From positions 806,001-870,000 of the forward strand of contig NZ_CP139368.1 of assembly GCF_034120055.1 (NCBI RefSeq): a DNA stretch of 64,000 nt, in the 5' to 3' direction. The stretch comes from Microbacterium rhizosphaerae. Lineage in GTDB: Bacteria; Actinomycetota; Actinomycetes; Actinomycetales; Microbacteriaceae. The stretch's first letter is position 1, and every line of letters starts with the position of its first letter. The position numbers and the translations under genes are program-made. Below the pieces are notes generated by a model that worked only from the letters and a program-made list of their open reading frames with translations, was not told the DNA's origin and searched no databases. Below, piece after piece: positions 15,472-23,465 of this stretch.

Positions 15472-16254
15472 ATGGAGCAGCAGCGCAGAGCGCTGGCGGC
15501 GTACGTGGATTCGGTGCGCGACGACCCCGAGGTGATCGCGGTCGTGCTCGTCGGCTCCGTGGCCCAGGGCCGCGAGCGCGCCGACTCGGACGTCGACATC
15601 TACCTCGTGGTCGCCGACGAGCGCTTCGCGCGCGAGACGTCCGCAGACCGCTTCGCATGGGTGGATCGCCGCGGCCTCGACTACCCCGGCTCGTACATCG
15701 ACATCAAGCTCGCGAGCCCGTCGTACCTCGAGGCCGCGGCCGAGCGGGGAGACGATCCGACGCGGGCGTCGTTCCAGGGAGCGGAGGTCGCCTTCTCGCG
15801 ACAGGCTGACATCGCGGCGGTGGTGCGCCGCATCCCACAGCTGTCGGACGAGGCGTGGGACGACCGTGTGCGCTCCTTCGTCGCGCAGGCTCGCCTCTAC
15901 GGCGGCTACTTCCTGCGCCAGGGCGTCGAGCACGGCGATCCGTTCCTGGTGCGCCACGCGGCCGTCCACCTGACGCTCGCCGCCGCACGCGCCGCGCTCG
16001 CGAAGGCTCACGTGCTGATGCAGGGTCCGAAGTACGTGTCGCGGCTCGTCCGCTCGATCCCGACGCCCGACGGGTTCGTCGAGGCGTGGGACCGAGCGGT
16101 GAGCGAGCCGGGGACGGCGACGGCCGAGCCGCTGCTGCGCCTGCTCGACGAGTGGCTCGCGGACGGGATGGACGGGGACGAGGCCCTGTCCACCTTCATC
16201 CGCGACAACGAGCTCGCGTGGCTCCGCGGCGGGGTGCCCGTCGAGTTCTCCTGA
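15472..16254 (+). CDS. Nucleotidyltransferase-domain protein of unknown substrate
   Basis: 260 residues. The N-terminal pol-beta-type nucleotidyltransferase motif is clear: VLVGSVAQG at residues 26-33 followed by DSDVDIYLVV with Asp40 and Asp42. The third acidic residue could be in YIDIKLAS. The rest is helical (possible substrate-binding half: RLYGGYFLRQGVEHGD, HLTLAAARAALAK). Relatives include aminoglycoside adenylyltransferases and HEPN-linked MNT proteins, but the sequence shows no clear antibiotic-resistance signature. AGGAGG lies 5 nt before the ATG. It is transcribed divergently from rhaM, so its link to rhamnose metabolism is positional only. Confidence 0.8.
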   Translation: MEQQRRALAAYVDSVRDDPEVIAVVLVGSVAQGRERADSDVDIYLVVADERFARETSADRFAWVDRRGLDYPGSYIDIKLASPSYLEAAAERGDDPTRASFQGAEVAFSRQADIAAVVRRIPQLSDEAWDDRVRSFVAQARLYGGYFLRQGVEHGDPFLVRHAAVHLTLAAARAALAKAHVLMQGPKYVSRLVRSIPTPDGFVEAWDRAVSEPGTATAEPLLRLLDEWLADGMDGDEALSTFIRDNELAWLRGGVPVEFS

Positions 16255-16278
16255 CGGTGGCACGGACGGTGGCACGGG

Positions 16279-17187
16279 TCATCCCTTGACGGCGCCGCTC
16301 GTCATGCCTGCGACGATCTGCCGGTTGAAGAAGATGTACATGATCAGCGGGGGGATCGTGATCAGCAGCATGTACATGAACAGCAGGTTGAACTGGCTGA
16401 CGGACTGGCTCTGGAAGTTGTACAGGCCGAGCTGCAGGGTCGGGGTGTCGCTTCCTGGGAGGAAGTACAGCGGTCCCTGGAAGTCGTTGAACACGAACAC
16501 CGACTGCACCACGATGACCGTGACGACGACGGGGCGCAGCAGCGGAAGGATCACCTGGAAGAAGAGCCGCATGGAGCCGGCCCCGTCGATGATGGCCGCC
16601 TCGTCGAGCTCCCGCGGGATCGTGGCGACGAAGGCGCGGAACAGCAGCACGGCGAACGCGAGACCGAAGGTCGCCTCGATGAGGACCATGCCCGGGATCG
16701 TCTTGAACAGCCCGACGCCCTGGAGCACCCAGATCGTGGGCACGACGGCCGGCGGGACGATGAGCGCGGCGAGCACGAAGAAGTTGACCACGGGGTTCCA
16801 CCGCGACTTCTTGCGCTGCAGCAGGTAGCCCACCATCGCGGCGAGCACGACCATGATCGCGACGCTGAACACCGTGATGACGACGGTGTTGATGAACGCC
16901 CACACGACCTGGTAGTCGTTCGTCTGCAGGACGTCGACGAGGTTCTGGAAGAACTGCCACTGCGTCGGGAAGCTGAAGCCCATGAGGCCCGCCTCGCGGG
17001 GGTCCTTCGCGGCCTGCAGGACGATGAACGCGAACGGGAGCAGGAAGACCACGAACGACACCAGGATCGCGATGATGCCGATGAGGTATTTCCGCGCGAA
17101 CCGGCGGGCGGTCATCGGGCGGCGGTCGTTCTTGAACTTCGGCGCGCCTTCGATGTCGGCGGTCGTGATGGCTCGGGTGACGCTCAC
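16279..17187 (-). CDS. Sugar ABC transporter permease (CUT1, MalG-like)
   Basis: 302 residues, six predicted transmembrane segments, starting with a cytoplasmic tail and then YLIGIIAILVSFVVFLLPFAF. The inner-membrane loop ELDEAAIIDGAGSMRLFFQVILP is the EAA motif that docks the ATPase. The product pairs with the permease encoded upstream. The GTG at 17187 overlaps the preceding stop by 4 nt (GTGA), so translation is coupled. No ATP-binding protein is encoded nearby; a shared MsiK-type ATPase elsewhere is expected. It converges on the nucleotidyltransferase gene. Confidence 0.92.
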   Translation of the reverse strand: MSVTRAITTADIEGAPKFKNDRRPMTARRFARKYLIGIIAILVSFVVFLLPFAFIVLQAAKDPREAGLMGFSFPTQWQFFQNLVDVLQTNDYQVVWAFINTVVITVFSVAIMVVLAAMVGYLLQRKKSRWNPVVNFFVLAALIVPPAVVPTIWVLQGVGLFKTIPGMVLIEATFGLAFAVLLFRAFVATIPRELDEAAIIDGAGSMRLFFQVILPLLRPVVVTVIVVQSVFVFNDFQGPLYFLPGSDTPTLQLGLYNFQSQSVSQFNLLFMYMLLITIPPLIMYIFFNRQIVAGMTSGAVKG

Positions 17188-18116
17188 AGCTCCGCCTCCC
17201 TTCTGTTGAGGAACCACGAGACGGGCCACATCACCGCGGTGACGACGACGAACAGGATGACGTTGCCCGCGGTGGACAGGCCGAAGAAGCCCGCCTGGTA
17301 CTCCTTGTAGATCACCGAGGCGATGACGTCGCTGGAGAAGCCCGGGCCGCCGTTGGTCATGGCCCAGATGAGATCGAACGAGCGCAGCCCGCCGATGAGC
17401 GACAGGATGATGACGGTTCCCATGGCCGGGCGGACCAGCGGCAGCGTGATGTTGCGGAACACGGCCCAGGCGTGCGCGCCGTCGACCCGGGCTGCCTCGA
17501 AGTACTCGGACGGGATCGCGACGATGCCGGCCATGAAGATGAGGGTCGCGATGCCGACGCCCTTCCAGATGTCGACGCCGGCGATCGTCAGCAGGGCCAG
17601 GTTCGGGTCGGTGTACCAGCCGGGCTGCGGCAGGTGCAGGAAGCCGAGCACCGCGTTGACCGGTCCGTGGAACGGGTCGAGCAGCGCCTTGAACGTCAGG
17701 CCGACGCCGATCGTCGAGACGAGGACCGGGAAGAACACGACGGCCCGGAGGTAGCCGCGGCCGAGGATCGGGCTCGTCAGCAGCAGCGCGAGGGCGAGGC
17801 CGAGGACGACCTTGGCGGCCGAGGTGACGAAGCCGTAGATGAACGTGTTGACGAATGCCTGCGACAGCGCCGGGTCCTGGAAGAACTGGACGAAGTTGTC
17901 GAAGCCGATGAACTGCGTGGTGAACAGCGTCCATCGCGTCAGCGAGAAGTAGAACGACGCGAACGTCGGGACGGCGAAGAAGACGAGGAACAGCACGGCC
18001 GCCGGGATGTAGAACCAGGTCGGGTACGGGCTGCGGATGCCTTTGCGCTTCTTCGCCGAGCGCTCGGCGCGCTTGTCCCCCCGGACCGTGCCGGTGGGTG
18101 CGACTGCGGTGGTCAT
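17184..18116 (-). CDS. Sugar ABC transporter permease (CUT1, MalF-like)
   Basis: 310 residues with six predicted membrane helices after a Lys/Arg-rich N-terminus (DKRAERSAKKRKG, then PTWFYIPAAVLFLVFFAVP). The EAA loop is visible as YFEAARVDGAHAWAVFRNITLP. Start ATG 18116 is preferred to an in-frame GTG at 18122 because GAAGGAG lies 5 nt upstream of the ATG and would overlap the GTG. It lies downstream of the solute-binding protein gene, from which it is separated by a strong hairpin. Confidence 0.92.
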   Translation of the reverse strand: MTTAVAPTGTVRGDKRAERSAKKRKGIRSPYPTWFYIPAAVLFLVFFAVPTFASFYFSLTRWTLFTTQFIGFDNFVQFFQDPALSQAFVNTFIYGFVTSAAKVVLGLALALLLTSPILGRGYLRAVVFFPVLVSTIGVGLTFKALLDPFHGPVNAVLGFLHLPQPGWYTDPNLALLTIAGVDIWKGVGIATLIFMAGIVAIPSEYFEAARVDGAHAWAVFRNITLPLVRPAMGTVIILSLIGGLRSFDLIWAMTNGGPGFSSDVIASVIYKEYQAGFFGLSTAGNVILFVVVTAVMWPVSWFLNRREAEL

Positions 18117-18135
18117 TTTCACTCCTTCGTGAAGA

Positions 18136-18166
18136 GGGGCCGGCGGCGACGCGCGCCGCCGGCCCC
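18136..18166 (-). terminator. Intercistronic hairpin between binding protein and permease genes
   Basis: Perfect 13-bp GC stem, GGGGCCGGCGGCG (18136-18148) with its complement at 18154-18166, around a 5-nt loop. There is no U-tract. It lies 22 nt downstream of the binding-protein stop, where such hairpins attenuate transcription or protect the 5' mRNA so that the binding protein is made in excess. Confidence 0.75.
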
Positions 18167-18188
18167 TGTGCTCCCGATCAGGTCGGGC

Positions 18189-19517
18189 TCACCAGCCCTT
18201 GATGCCGAGCTGCTGAGCCTGCTTCTTCACATCGGCGTCGTACTGCGCGGCGCCGTCCTTGGCCGGGGTGATGCCGGAGCCCACGGCCACGAGGATCGTC
18301 TCGAGGTTCGGGCCCTTGATCGGCGACAGGAACTCGAGCGCCGGGCTCGCCTTGCCGTCCGCGATGTACTTCTGGATGTCGCCGATCAGCGCCGGGACGT
18401 CGGACGGCAGCTTGCACGTGGAGATCGAGTACGGGCCGGCAGCGGCGCCGGTCTTGTTCTGCACGTCGCAGCCCTCGGGCGAGTTCACGAATGCCACGAA
18501 CTTCTTCGCCGCATCCAGCTTGTCGCCGCTCGTCTTCGCCGACACGTAGATGCCGTTGGGCTCCCAGATCGTCAGCGAGGTGTCGGACGCGTTGGCGGAC
18601 GGGATGGCGAACACGCCGATGTCGTTGACGGCATCCGGCTCGTTCTGCTCCACCGTCGCGATCGACGCCGACAGCATCGGATACTGCGCGCCGGTGCCCT
18701 TGGCCAGGGCGTCCATCGCCTGCGCGTTGGTCATCGAGGCGAAGTCCTTGTTGACGAGCCCCTTGCTCTTGATCTCGGCCGTGTGCTCGAAACCGGCGAA
18801 CGCGGGCTCGTTGACGTATTTCGCGTCGCCCTTGTTGTTGGTGTAGTTGTCGGCCCACTTCGGGTCCTGCGCGTTGATGTTGGCGAAGTCGCCGAGCACG
18901 AGCAGCTGGCTCGTCCAGGTGTCGGCGTACGACTGCAGGATGGGGGCGACGTTCGGGTCGGATGCCTTGATCTTCTCGCTGTTGGAGATGAACTCGTCCC
19001 ACGTGGTGGGCACCTTCAGGCCGAGCTTGTCGTAGATCTTCTTGTTGTAGAGGATCGCGCCGGCGAACGACGTCCCGACGGGAGCGCCGTAGACCTTGCC
19101 GTCGACGGAGACGACGCTCGTGAAGTTCTTGTCGAGGTCCTTCACCCAGGCCTCGTTCGAGAGGTCGGCCATCGTGGTCTTGGGGTTGAGCGCCTGGAAC
19201 AGCGAGCCGGAGTTGTAGTGGAAGACATCGTCCATCGACCCCGTCGACAGCTTCGTCTTCATCAGGTTGTCACCCTGCGTGCCGCCCGGCTGGGTGTCCA
19301 TCTTCACCGTGATGTTCGGGTACTTCTTCTCGAACGCCTGGATCAGGGCTTTGCCCTGGGCCGAGTTGGCCGCGTCGTTCTGGGTCAGGTAGCTGATCTG
19401 CACCTTGCCGCCCGAGCTGCTGCTGCCCGAGCCGCCGCTGCAGGCGGCGAGGGGAAGCGCGAGCGCGGCGAGCGCCGCGGTGGCGATGACCACTTTCCGC
19501 GTGGGGGAGCTGTTCAT
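18189..19517 (-). CDS. Sugar ABC transporter solute-binding lipoprotein (family 1)
   Basis: 442 residues. Signal peptide MNSSPTRKVVIATAALAALA and lipobox LAAC (lipidated Cys at ~26) followed by a Ser/Gly linker. The mature part is a type I solute-binding fold: YLTQNDAANSAQGKALIQAF, AGAILYNKKIYDKLG, NGIYVSAKTSGDKLDAAKKF. In context (rhamnose operon on one side, GH78 on the other) it probably captures rhamnose-containing oligosaccharides; the exact ligand is not readable. AAGGAGGT precedes the ATG. Confidence 0.92.
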   Translation of the reverse strand: MNSSPTRKVVIATAALAALALPLAACSGGSGSSSSGGKVQISYLTQNDAANSAQGKALIQAFEKKYPNITVKMDTQPGGTQGDNLMKTKLSTGSMDDVFHYNSGSLFQALNPKTTMADLSNEAWVKDLDKNFTSVVSVDGKVYGAPVGTSFAGAILYNKKIYDKLGLKVPTTWDEFISNSEKIKASDPNVAPILQSYADTWTSQLLVLGDFANINAQDPKWADNYTNNKGDAKYVNEPAFAGFEHTAEIKSKGLVNKDFASMTNAQAMDALAKGTGAQYPMLSASIATVEQNEPDAVNDIGVFAIPSANASDTSLTIWEPNGIYVSAKTSGDKLDAAKKFVAFVNSPEGCDVQNKTGAAAGPYSISTCKLPSDVPALIGDIQKYIADGKASPALEFLSPIKGPNLETILVAVGSGITPAKDGAAQYDADVKKQAQQLGIKGW

Positions 19518-19583
19518 CCCGTACCTCCTTGTATGTCGGCGGTCCGTTCCGCCGATTCGGGTATGTCGTGCTGTCGAGGGGTA

Positions 19584-19635
19584 TTGAAACCATTCAACTG
19601 ACGCCCACCGTACGCGGAGGGCGCCGGATGGTCAA
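19584..19635 (-). promoter_or_regulatory. Importer promoter with LacI-type operator
   Basis: Minus strand: -35 TTGACC (19630-19635), 17-bp spacer, -10 TACGGT (19607-19612). An operator-like palindrome TTGAATGGTTTCAA (19584-19597) follows at about +10 to +20. This arrangement predicts repression of the ABC importer genes. Confidence 0.7.
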
Positions 19636-19643
19636 GGGGCGGA

Positions 19644-19656
19644 TTGAAACGCTTCA
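19644..19656. promoter_or_regulatory. Central LacI-type operator between divergent promoters
   Basis: TTGAAACGCTTCA is the same half-site pattern as the flanking operators. Its centre lies about 60 bp from the operator at 19584 and about 67 bp from the one at 19711, close to whole helical turns (about six each), which would suit cooperative binding or looping. Confidence 0.55.
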
Positions 19657-19696
19657 TCACGAATCGGTAACGCTGTCGCTGTGCAGCCGCGGACGA

Positions 19697-19726
19697 TTGA
19701 CATCCGCTAGTGAATCGTTTCAGGAT
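19697..19726 (+). promoter_or_regulatory. Promoter and operator of the first rhamnosidase gene
   Basis: -35 TTGACA (19697-19702), 18-bp spacer, -10-like CAGGAT (19721-19726). TGAATCGTTTCA (19711-19722) occupies the spacer and is identical to the rhaM operator. Repression by the same LacI protein as the rha operon is the simplest reading. Confidence 0.65.
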
Positions 19727-19765
19727 GGGAGGGGGATGCGACGACGCCCCCCGGAAGGATCAACG

Positions 19766-22408
19766 ATGCCCGCTCTTCCCGACCTCTCGACGGTCGACTC
19801 CTCCACCCGCGTGACCGGACTGCGCTCGCAGTACGGCGATCTTCTCGGAGTGCCGGCGCACGGCCTGCGGCTCGACTGGCGCCTCGTCGCGACCGATGCC
19901 GGCGCATCCGTCCGCCAGGTGGGCTATCAGCTGGCCGACGCGCCCGCGGGCGCATCCCTGCGCGAGTGCGAGCCGGTCGCCGACGGCTCGTCGATCGGGG
20001 TGCAGGCGGGCGATCTCGCCCCCGGGGAGCGCCGTGACGTCGCCGTCCGCGTGGCGACCGAGGCGGGCTGGACGCCGTGGAGCGACACGCTGACGCTGGA
20101 GGCGGGTCTCGCCGGCGCCGACCTCACCGCGCGGGTGATCGGCATCCCGAGCCCCATCGAGGGCCCGGTGCAGCTGCTGCGCCGCGAGTTCGCGCTCGAC
20201 GGGGCGCCTGTCCGCGCCCGCCTGCGGCTCTCGGCTCTCGGACTCGTCGACGCGTGGGTCAACGGCGTCAAGGTGAGCAGCATCCTGACGCCCGGATGGA
20301 CGTCATACCAGCGCCGGGTGCTCGTCGACACGATCGACGTCACCGATGTCGTCCGCCCCGGCGCCAACGTCATCGTGCTGGCGGTCGGCGACGGCTGGTA
20401 CCGCGGCCGCTTCGGGTTCGCGAACCGCACGGAGATCTACGGCGACCGCTCCGGCGCCCTCGCCCAGCTCGAGACCGAGGACGGCATCGTCGTGGCGACG
20501 GACGAGACGTGGCGCGGCGGCTTCGGCGCCGTGCGCGGCGCGTCCCTCTACGACGGGACCACCGTCGATCTGCGCGAGACGCCCGAGGGCCTGCACAGTC
20601 CCGGCTTCGACGACTCGACGTGGATCGCGGCATCCGTCGTCCCCGCCGACCTGACCGTCTTCGAGCCCCGCGTCGCGCCGCCGGTGCGCGTCGTCGCGGA
20701 GCTGCCGATGGAAGCCACCGCGCGCAGCGGCGCCACCCGCCTGGACGGCGGCCAGAACATCACCGGCTGGGTACGCGCCACCGTGCGCGGCAAGGCCGGC
20801 GACACCGTGACCGTGCGGCACGCCGAGATCCTCGACCCGAAGAGCGGCGACCTCTTCACCGCCGCCCTGCGGACGGCGAAGGCGATCGACCGCTACGTGC
20901 TCGACCGCGACGGGGAGCACGTGCTCGAGCCGGTCTTCACGTTCCACGGCTTCCGGTACGCGGATGTCGAGGGGGCCGACGTCGTGTCGGCCAGCGCGAT
21001 CGCGGTCTCGAGCGATCTGCCGGTGCGCAGCAGCTTCCGCAGCTCGCACGAGGCGCTGAACCGGTTCCACTCGAACGTGCTGTGGTCGCAGCGCGACAAC
21101 TTCGTGTCGCTGCCGACCGACTGCCCGCAGCGCGACGAGCGGCTCGGCTGGACGGGCGACGCGCAGGCGTTCGCGCCGACGGCGAGCACGCTGATGGATG
21201 CCGAGACCTTCTGGATCTCGTGGCTGCGCGACCTCGAGATCGACCAGACCGACGACGGGGGCGTCGCATCCGTCGTCCCGAACATCATCGGGCCCGGCGA
21301 CATGCACATGGGCGGCCGCGAGGAGACCGGCATGGGCCTGGCCGGCTGGGCGGATGCCGCCACGATCGTGCCGCTCGCCGTGTACGACGCGTACGGCAGC
21401 GACGAGGTGCTCGTGCGGCAGCTGAGCAGCATGCGGCGGTGGGTCCAGACGCTGCGCCGGCGCGCGGGCGAGGGCGTCGTCATGCCGACGCTGCCCTTCC
21501 AGTACGGCGACTGGCTCGACCCGGACGCGCCCGGCGACCGCCCGTGGCAGGCCAAGGTCTCGAGCGACTACGTCGCGAACGCGTTCTACGCGCAGTCCGC
21601 GCGACTGCTGGCGCGGGCCGAGCGGATCGTCGGAGACCCGGAGCACGCCCTGGAGATGGACGAACTCGCCGACCGCGTCGCCGCCGGCACGTGGGAGGCA
21701 TGGGGCGAGGAGGCGGTCACCACCCAGACCGGCGCCGCGATCGCCCTCGAGTTCCGCATCGCGCCGGAGGCGCGTCGCGACGAGATCGCCGCGTCGCTCG
21801 CCGTGGACGTCCGGCGCACCGGCGGCCGCATCTCCACCGGCTTCCTCGGCACGCCGCTCGTGCTCTTCGCGCTGTCGCACGCCGGGTACCTCGACGAGGC
21901 GTATCGCATGCTGCTGCGGCGCGACGCTCCTTCGTGGCTGTACCAGGTCGACCGCGGAGCGACGACGGTGTGGGAGCGGTGGGATGCGATCCTGCCCGAT
22001 GGATCCATCCACTCCGGGGCGATGGACACCAAGGAGGGCGACAGCATGCTGTCGTTCAACCACTACGCCTACGGCGCGATGATCGACTGGGTGTACCGGA
22101 CCGTCGCAGGACTCGAGCCTGCCGAACCGGGCTACCGGACCGTGCGGATCGCGCCCCGGCCCGCGGTGGGACTGGACCGGGCGGATGCGTCGATCCAGAC
22201 CCGGCTGGGCACCCTCTCGATCTCGTGGACGGCGACGGCCGAGGCGTTCGACGCCGAGGTGGAGATCCCGTTCGGCTCGCGCGGGCTGCTCGACCTGCCC
22301 ATCACCGACGAGTCGACCGTCGAGGTCGACGGAGGCGGCGCCGCCCATGAGCTCGGCGCCGGGCGCCACCGCATCCGCGTCACGAAGCCGAGCCTTGCGC
22401 GTCCCTGA
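19766..22408 (+). CDS. GH78 alpha-L-rhamnosidase (first copy)
   Basis: 880 residues with no signal peptide, so probably cytoplasmic and acting on imported oligosaccharides. Domain order fits GH78: N-terminal beta domains with the carbohydrate-binding-like WYRGRFGFANRTEIYGDRSG, an alpha/alpha-barrel starting around residue 430, and a C-terminal beta domain (EPGYRTVRIAPRPAVG). The barrel carries the family signature DCPQRDERLGWTGDAQ near residues 451-466, whose acidic residues line the active site, plus TTVWERWDAILPDGS and FNHYAYGAMIDWVYR. It removes terminal alpha-L-rhamnose. The ATG at 19766 has GGAAGGAT 5 nt upstream; longer in-frame starts would read through the promoter. It is divergent from the importer. 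Confidence 0.94.
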   Translation: MPALPDLSTVDSSTRVTGLRSQYGDLLGVPAHGLRLDWRLVATDAGASVRQVGYQLADAPAGASLRECEPVADGSSIGVQAGDLAPGERRDVAVRVATEAGWTPWSDTLTLEAGLAGADLTARVIGIPSPIEGPVQLLRREFALDGAPVRARLRLSALGLVDAWVNGVKVSSILTPGWTSYQRRVLVDTIDVTDVVRPGANVIVLAVGDGWYRGRFGFANRTEIYGDRSGALAQLETEDGIVVATDETWRGGFGAVRGASLYDGTTVDLRETPEGLHSPGFDDSTWIAASVVPADLTVFEPRVAPPVRVVAELPMEATARSGATRLDGGQNITGWVRATVRGKAGDTVTVRHAEILDPKSGDLFTAALRTAKAIDRYVLDRDGEHVLEPVFTFHGFRYADVEGADVVSASAIAVSSDLPVRSSFRSSHEALNRFHSNVLWSQRDNFVSLPTDCPQRDERLGWTGDAQAFAPTASTLMDAETFWISWLRDLEIDQTDDGGVASVVPNIIGPGDMHMGGREETGMGLAGWADAATIVPLAVYDAYGSDEVLVRQLSSMRRWVQTLRRRAGEGVVMPTLPFQYGDWLDPDAPGDRPWQAKVSSDYVANAFYAQSARLLARAERIVGDPEHALEMDELADRVAAGTWEAWGEEAVTTQTGAAIALEFRIAPEARRDEIAASLAVDVRRTGGRISTGFLGTPLVLFALSHAGYLDEAYRMLLRRDAPSWLYQVDRGATTVWERWDAILPDGSIHSGAMDTKEGDSMLSFNHYAYGAMIDWVYRTVAGLEPAEPGYRTVRIAPRPAVGLDRADASIQTRLGTLSISWTATAEAFDAEVEIPFGSRGLLDLPITDESTVEVDGGGAAHELGAGRHRIRVTKPSLARP

Positions 22409-22459
22409 AGCCCGGGTCCTCGGGACGCCGGTATGGTGTAGCGCACGGGAGGGGATGTC

Positions 22460-23461
22460 GTGGGAGTGAGCGTGCGGGACGTCGCAGCCGCTGCGTCCGT
22501 CTCGGTGGGGACCGTGTCGAACGTGCTCAATCGCCCGGCCAAGGTGGCGCCGGCGACGGTCGAGCGGGTCATGCAGGCCATCGACGACCTCGGGTTCGTG
22601 CGCAACGACGCCGCCCGCCAGCTTCGGGCCGGCCGCAGCCGCAGCATCGGCATCGTCGTGCTGGACGTCGGCAACCCGTTCTTCGCCGAGGTCGTCCGCG
22701 GCGCCGAGACGCGTGCCGCGGAGGAGGGCATGTCGGTCCTCGTCGGAAACAGCGATGAGAACGCCGACCGCGAGGACGGCTATCTCGATCTGTTCCGGGA
22801 GCAGCGGGTCAACGGTGTGCTGATCACGCCGGCCTCCAGTGACGTCCCGCGGCTGCAGCGCGTTCAGGATGCGGGCATCCCGGTGATCCTCGTCGACAGC
22901 GAGATCGGCGACGGCAGCTTCGTCTCGGTCGCGGTGGACGACGTGCAGGGCGGCTACCTCGCCGCCTCGCACCTGCTCTCGAAAGGGCGCCGCCGCCTCG
23001 CGTTCGTCGCGGGGCCGCCGTCGATCCGACAGGTGTCGGATCGACTGGAGGGCGCTCGCCGCGCCGTCGGCGAGGTCTCCGGAGCGGAGCTCGAGGTGAT
23101 CGAGACCGCCGCGCTCACCGTGCTGCACGGCCGCACGGCGGGGGAGGCCCTCGCCGCCCGGGACGCCGCCGAGCGGCCCGACGCCGTCTTCGCCGCGAAC
23201 GACCTGCTCGCCGTCGGTGTGCTCCAGGCCTTCACCGCCGCGCCCGACGTCTCGGTGCCGGGCGACATCGCCCTGATCGGCTACGACGACATCGACTTCG
23301 CAGCATCCACGACGGTCCCCCTGAGCTCGGTGCGTCAGCCGGCGCATCTGCTCGGCTACACGGCGGTCGACCTGCTGATGAAGGAGCTCGACCACGCGTC
23401 GGGCGACCGGCACGTGCGCTTCCAGCCCGAGCTCGTCGCGCGGCAGTCGACCGCCGGCTGA
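22460..23461 (+). CDS. LacI family transcriptional regulator (first of three)
   Basis: 333 residues. N-terminal LacI HTH VSVRDVAAAASVSVGTVSNVLNRP with hinge AARQLRAGRSRSIGIVV, followed by a periplasmic-binding-protein-like ligand domain (DVGNPFFAEVVRGAE, VDDVQGGYLAASHLL, VFAANDLLAVGVLQAF, IGYDDIDFAASTTVPLSSVRQP). It follows the GH78 gene by 51 nt and could be the regulator of the TGAAnCGnTTCA sites. The GTG start at 22460 follows GGGAGGGG. The effector is unknown; rhamnose or a rhamno-oligosaccharide is an inference from context. Confidence 0.93.
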   Translation: MGVSVRDVAAAASVSVGTVSNVLNRPAKVAPATVERVMQAIDDLGFVRNDAARQLRAGRSRSIGIVVLDVGNPFFAEVVRGAETRAAEEGMSVLVGNSDENADREDGYLDLFREQRVNGVLITPASSDVPRLQRVQDAGIPVILVDSEIGDGSFVSVAVDDVQGGYLAASHLLSKGRRRLAFVAGPPSIRQVSDRLEGARRAVGEVSGAELEVIETAALTVLHGRTAGEALAARDAAERPDAVFAANDLLAVGVLQAFTAAPDVSVPGDIALIGYDDIDFAASTTVPLSSVRQPAHLLGYTAVDLLMKELDHASGDRHVRFQPELVARQSTAG

Positions 23462-23465
23462 TCCG

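Noticed and set aside
15301..16275. A minus-strand frame of more than 300 codons opposite the nucleotidyltransferase
   Set aside because: It lacks any recognisable domain and would overlap the rhaM promoter and operator. The plus-strand gene has AGGAGG and clear motifs.
20303..23413. A very long open frame (over 1000 codons) on the minus strand opposite the first GH78 and first LacI genes
   Set aside because: It is rich in Arg, Gly, Asp and Val with no family motifs, as expected of antisense frames in GC-rich DNA. The plus-strand genes have full catalytic and HTH signatures.
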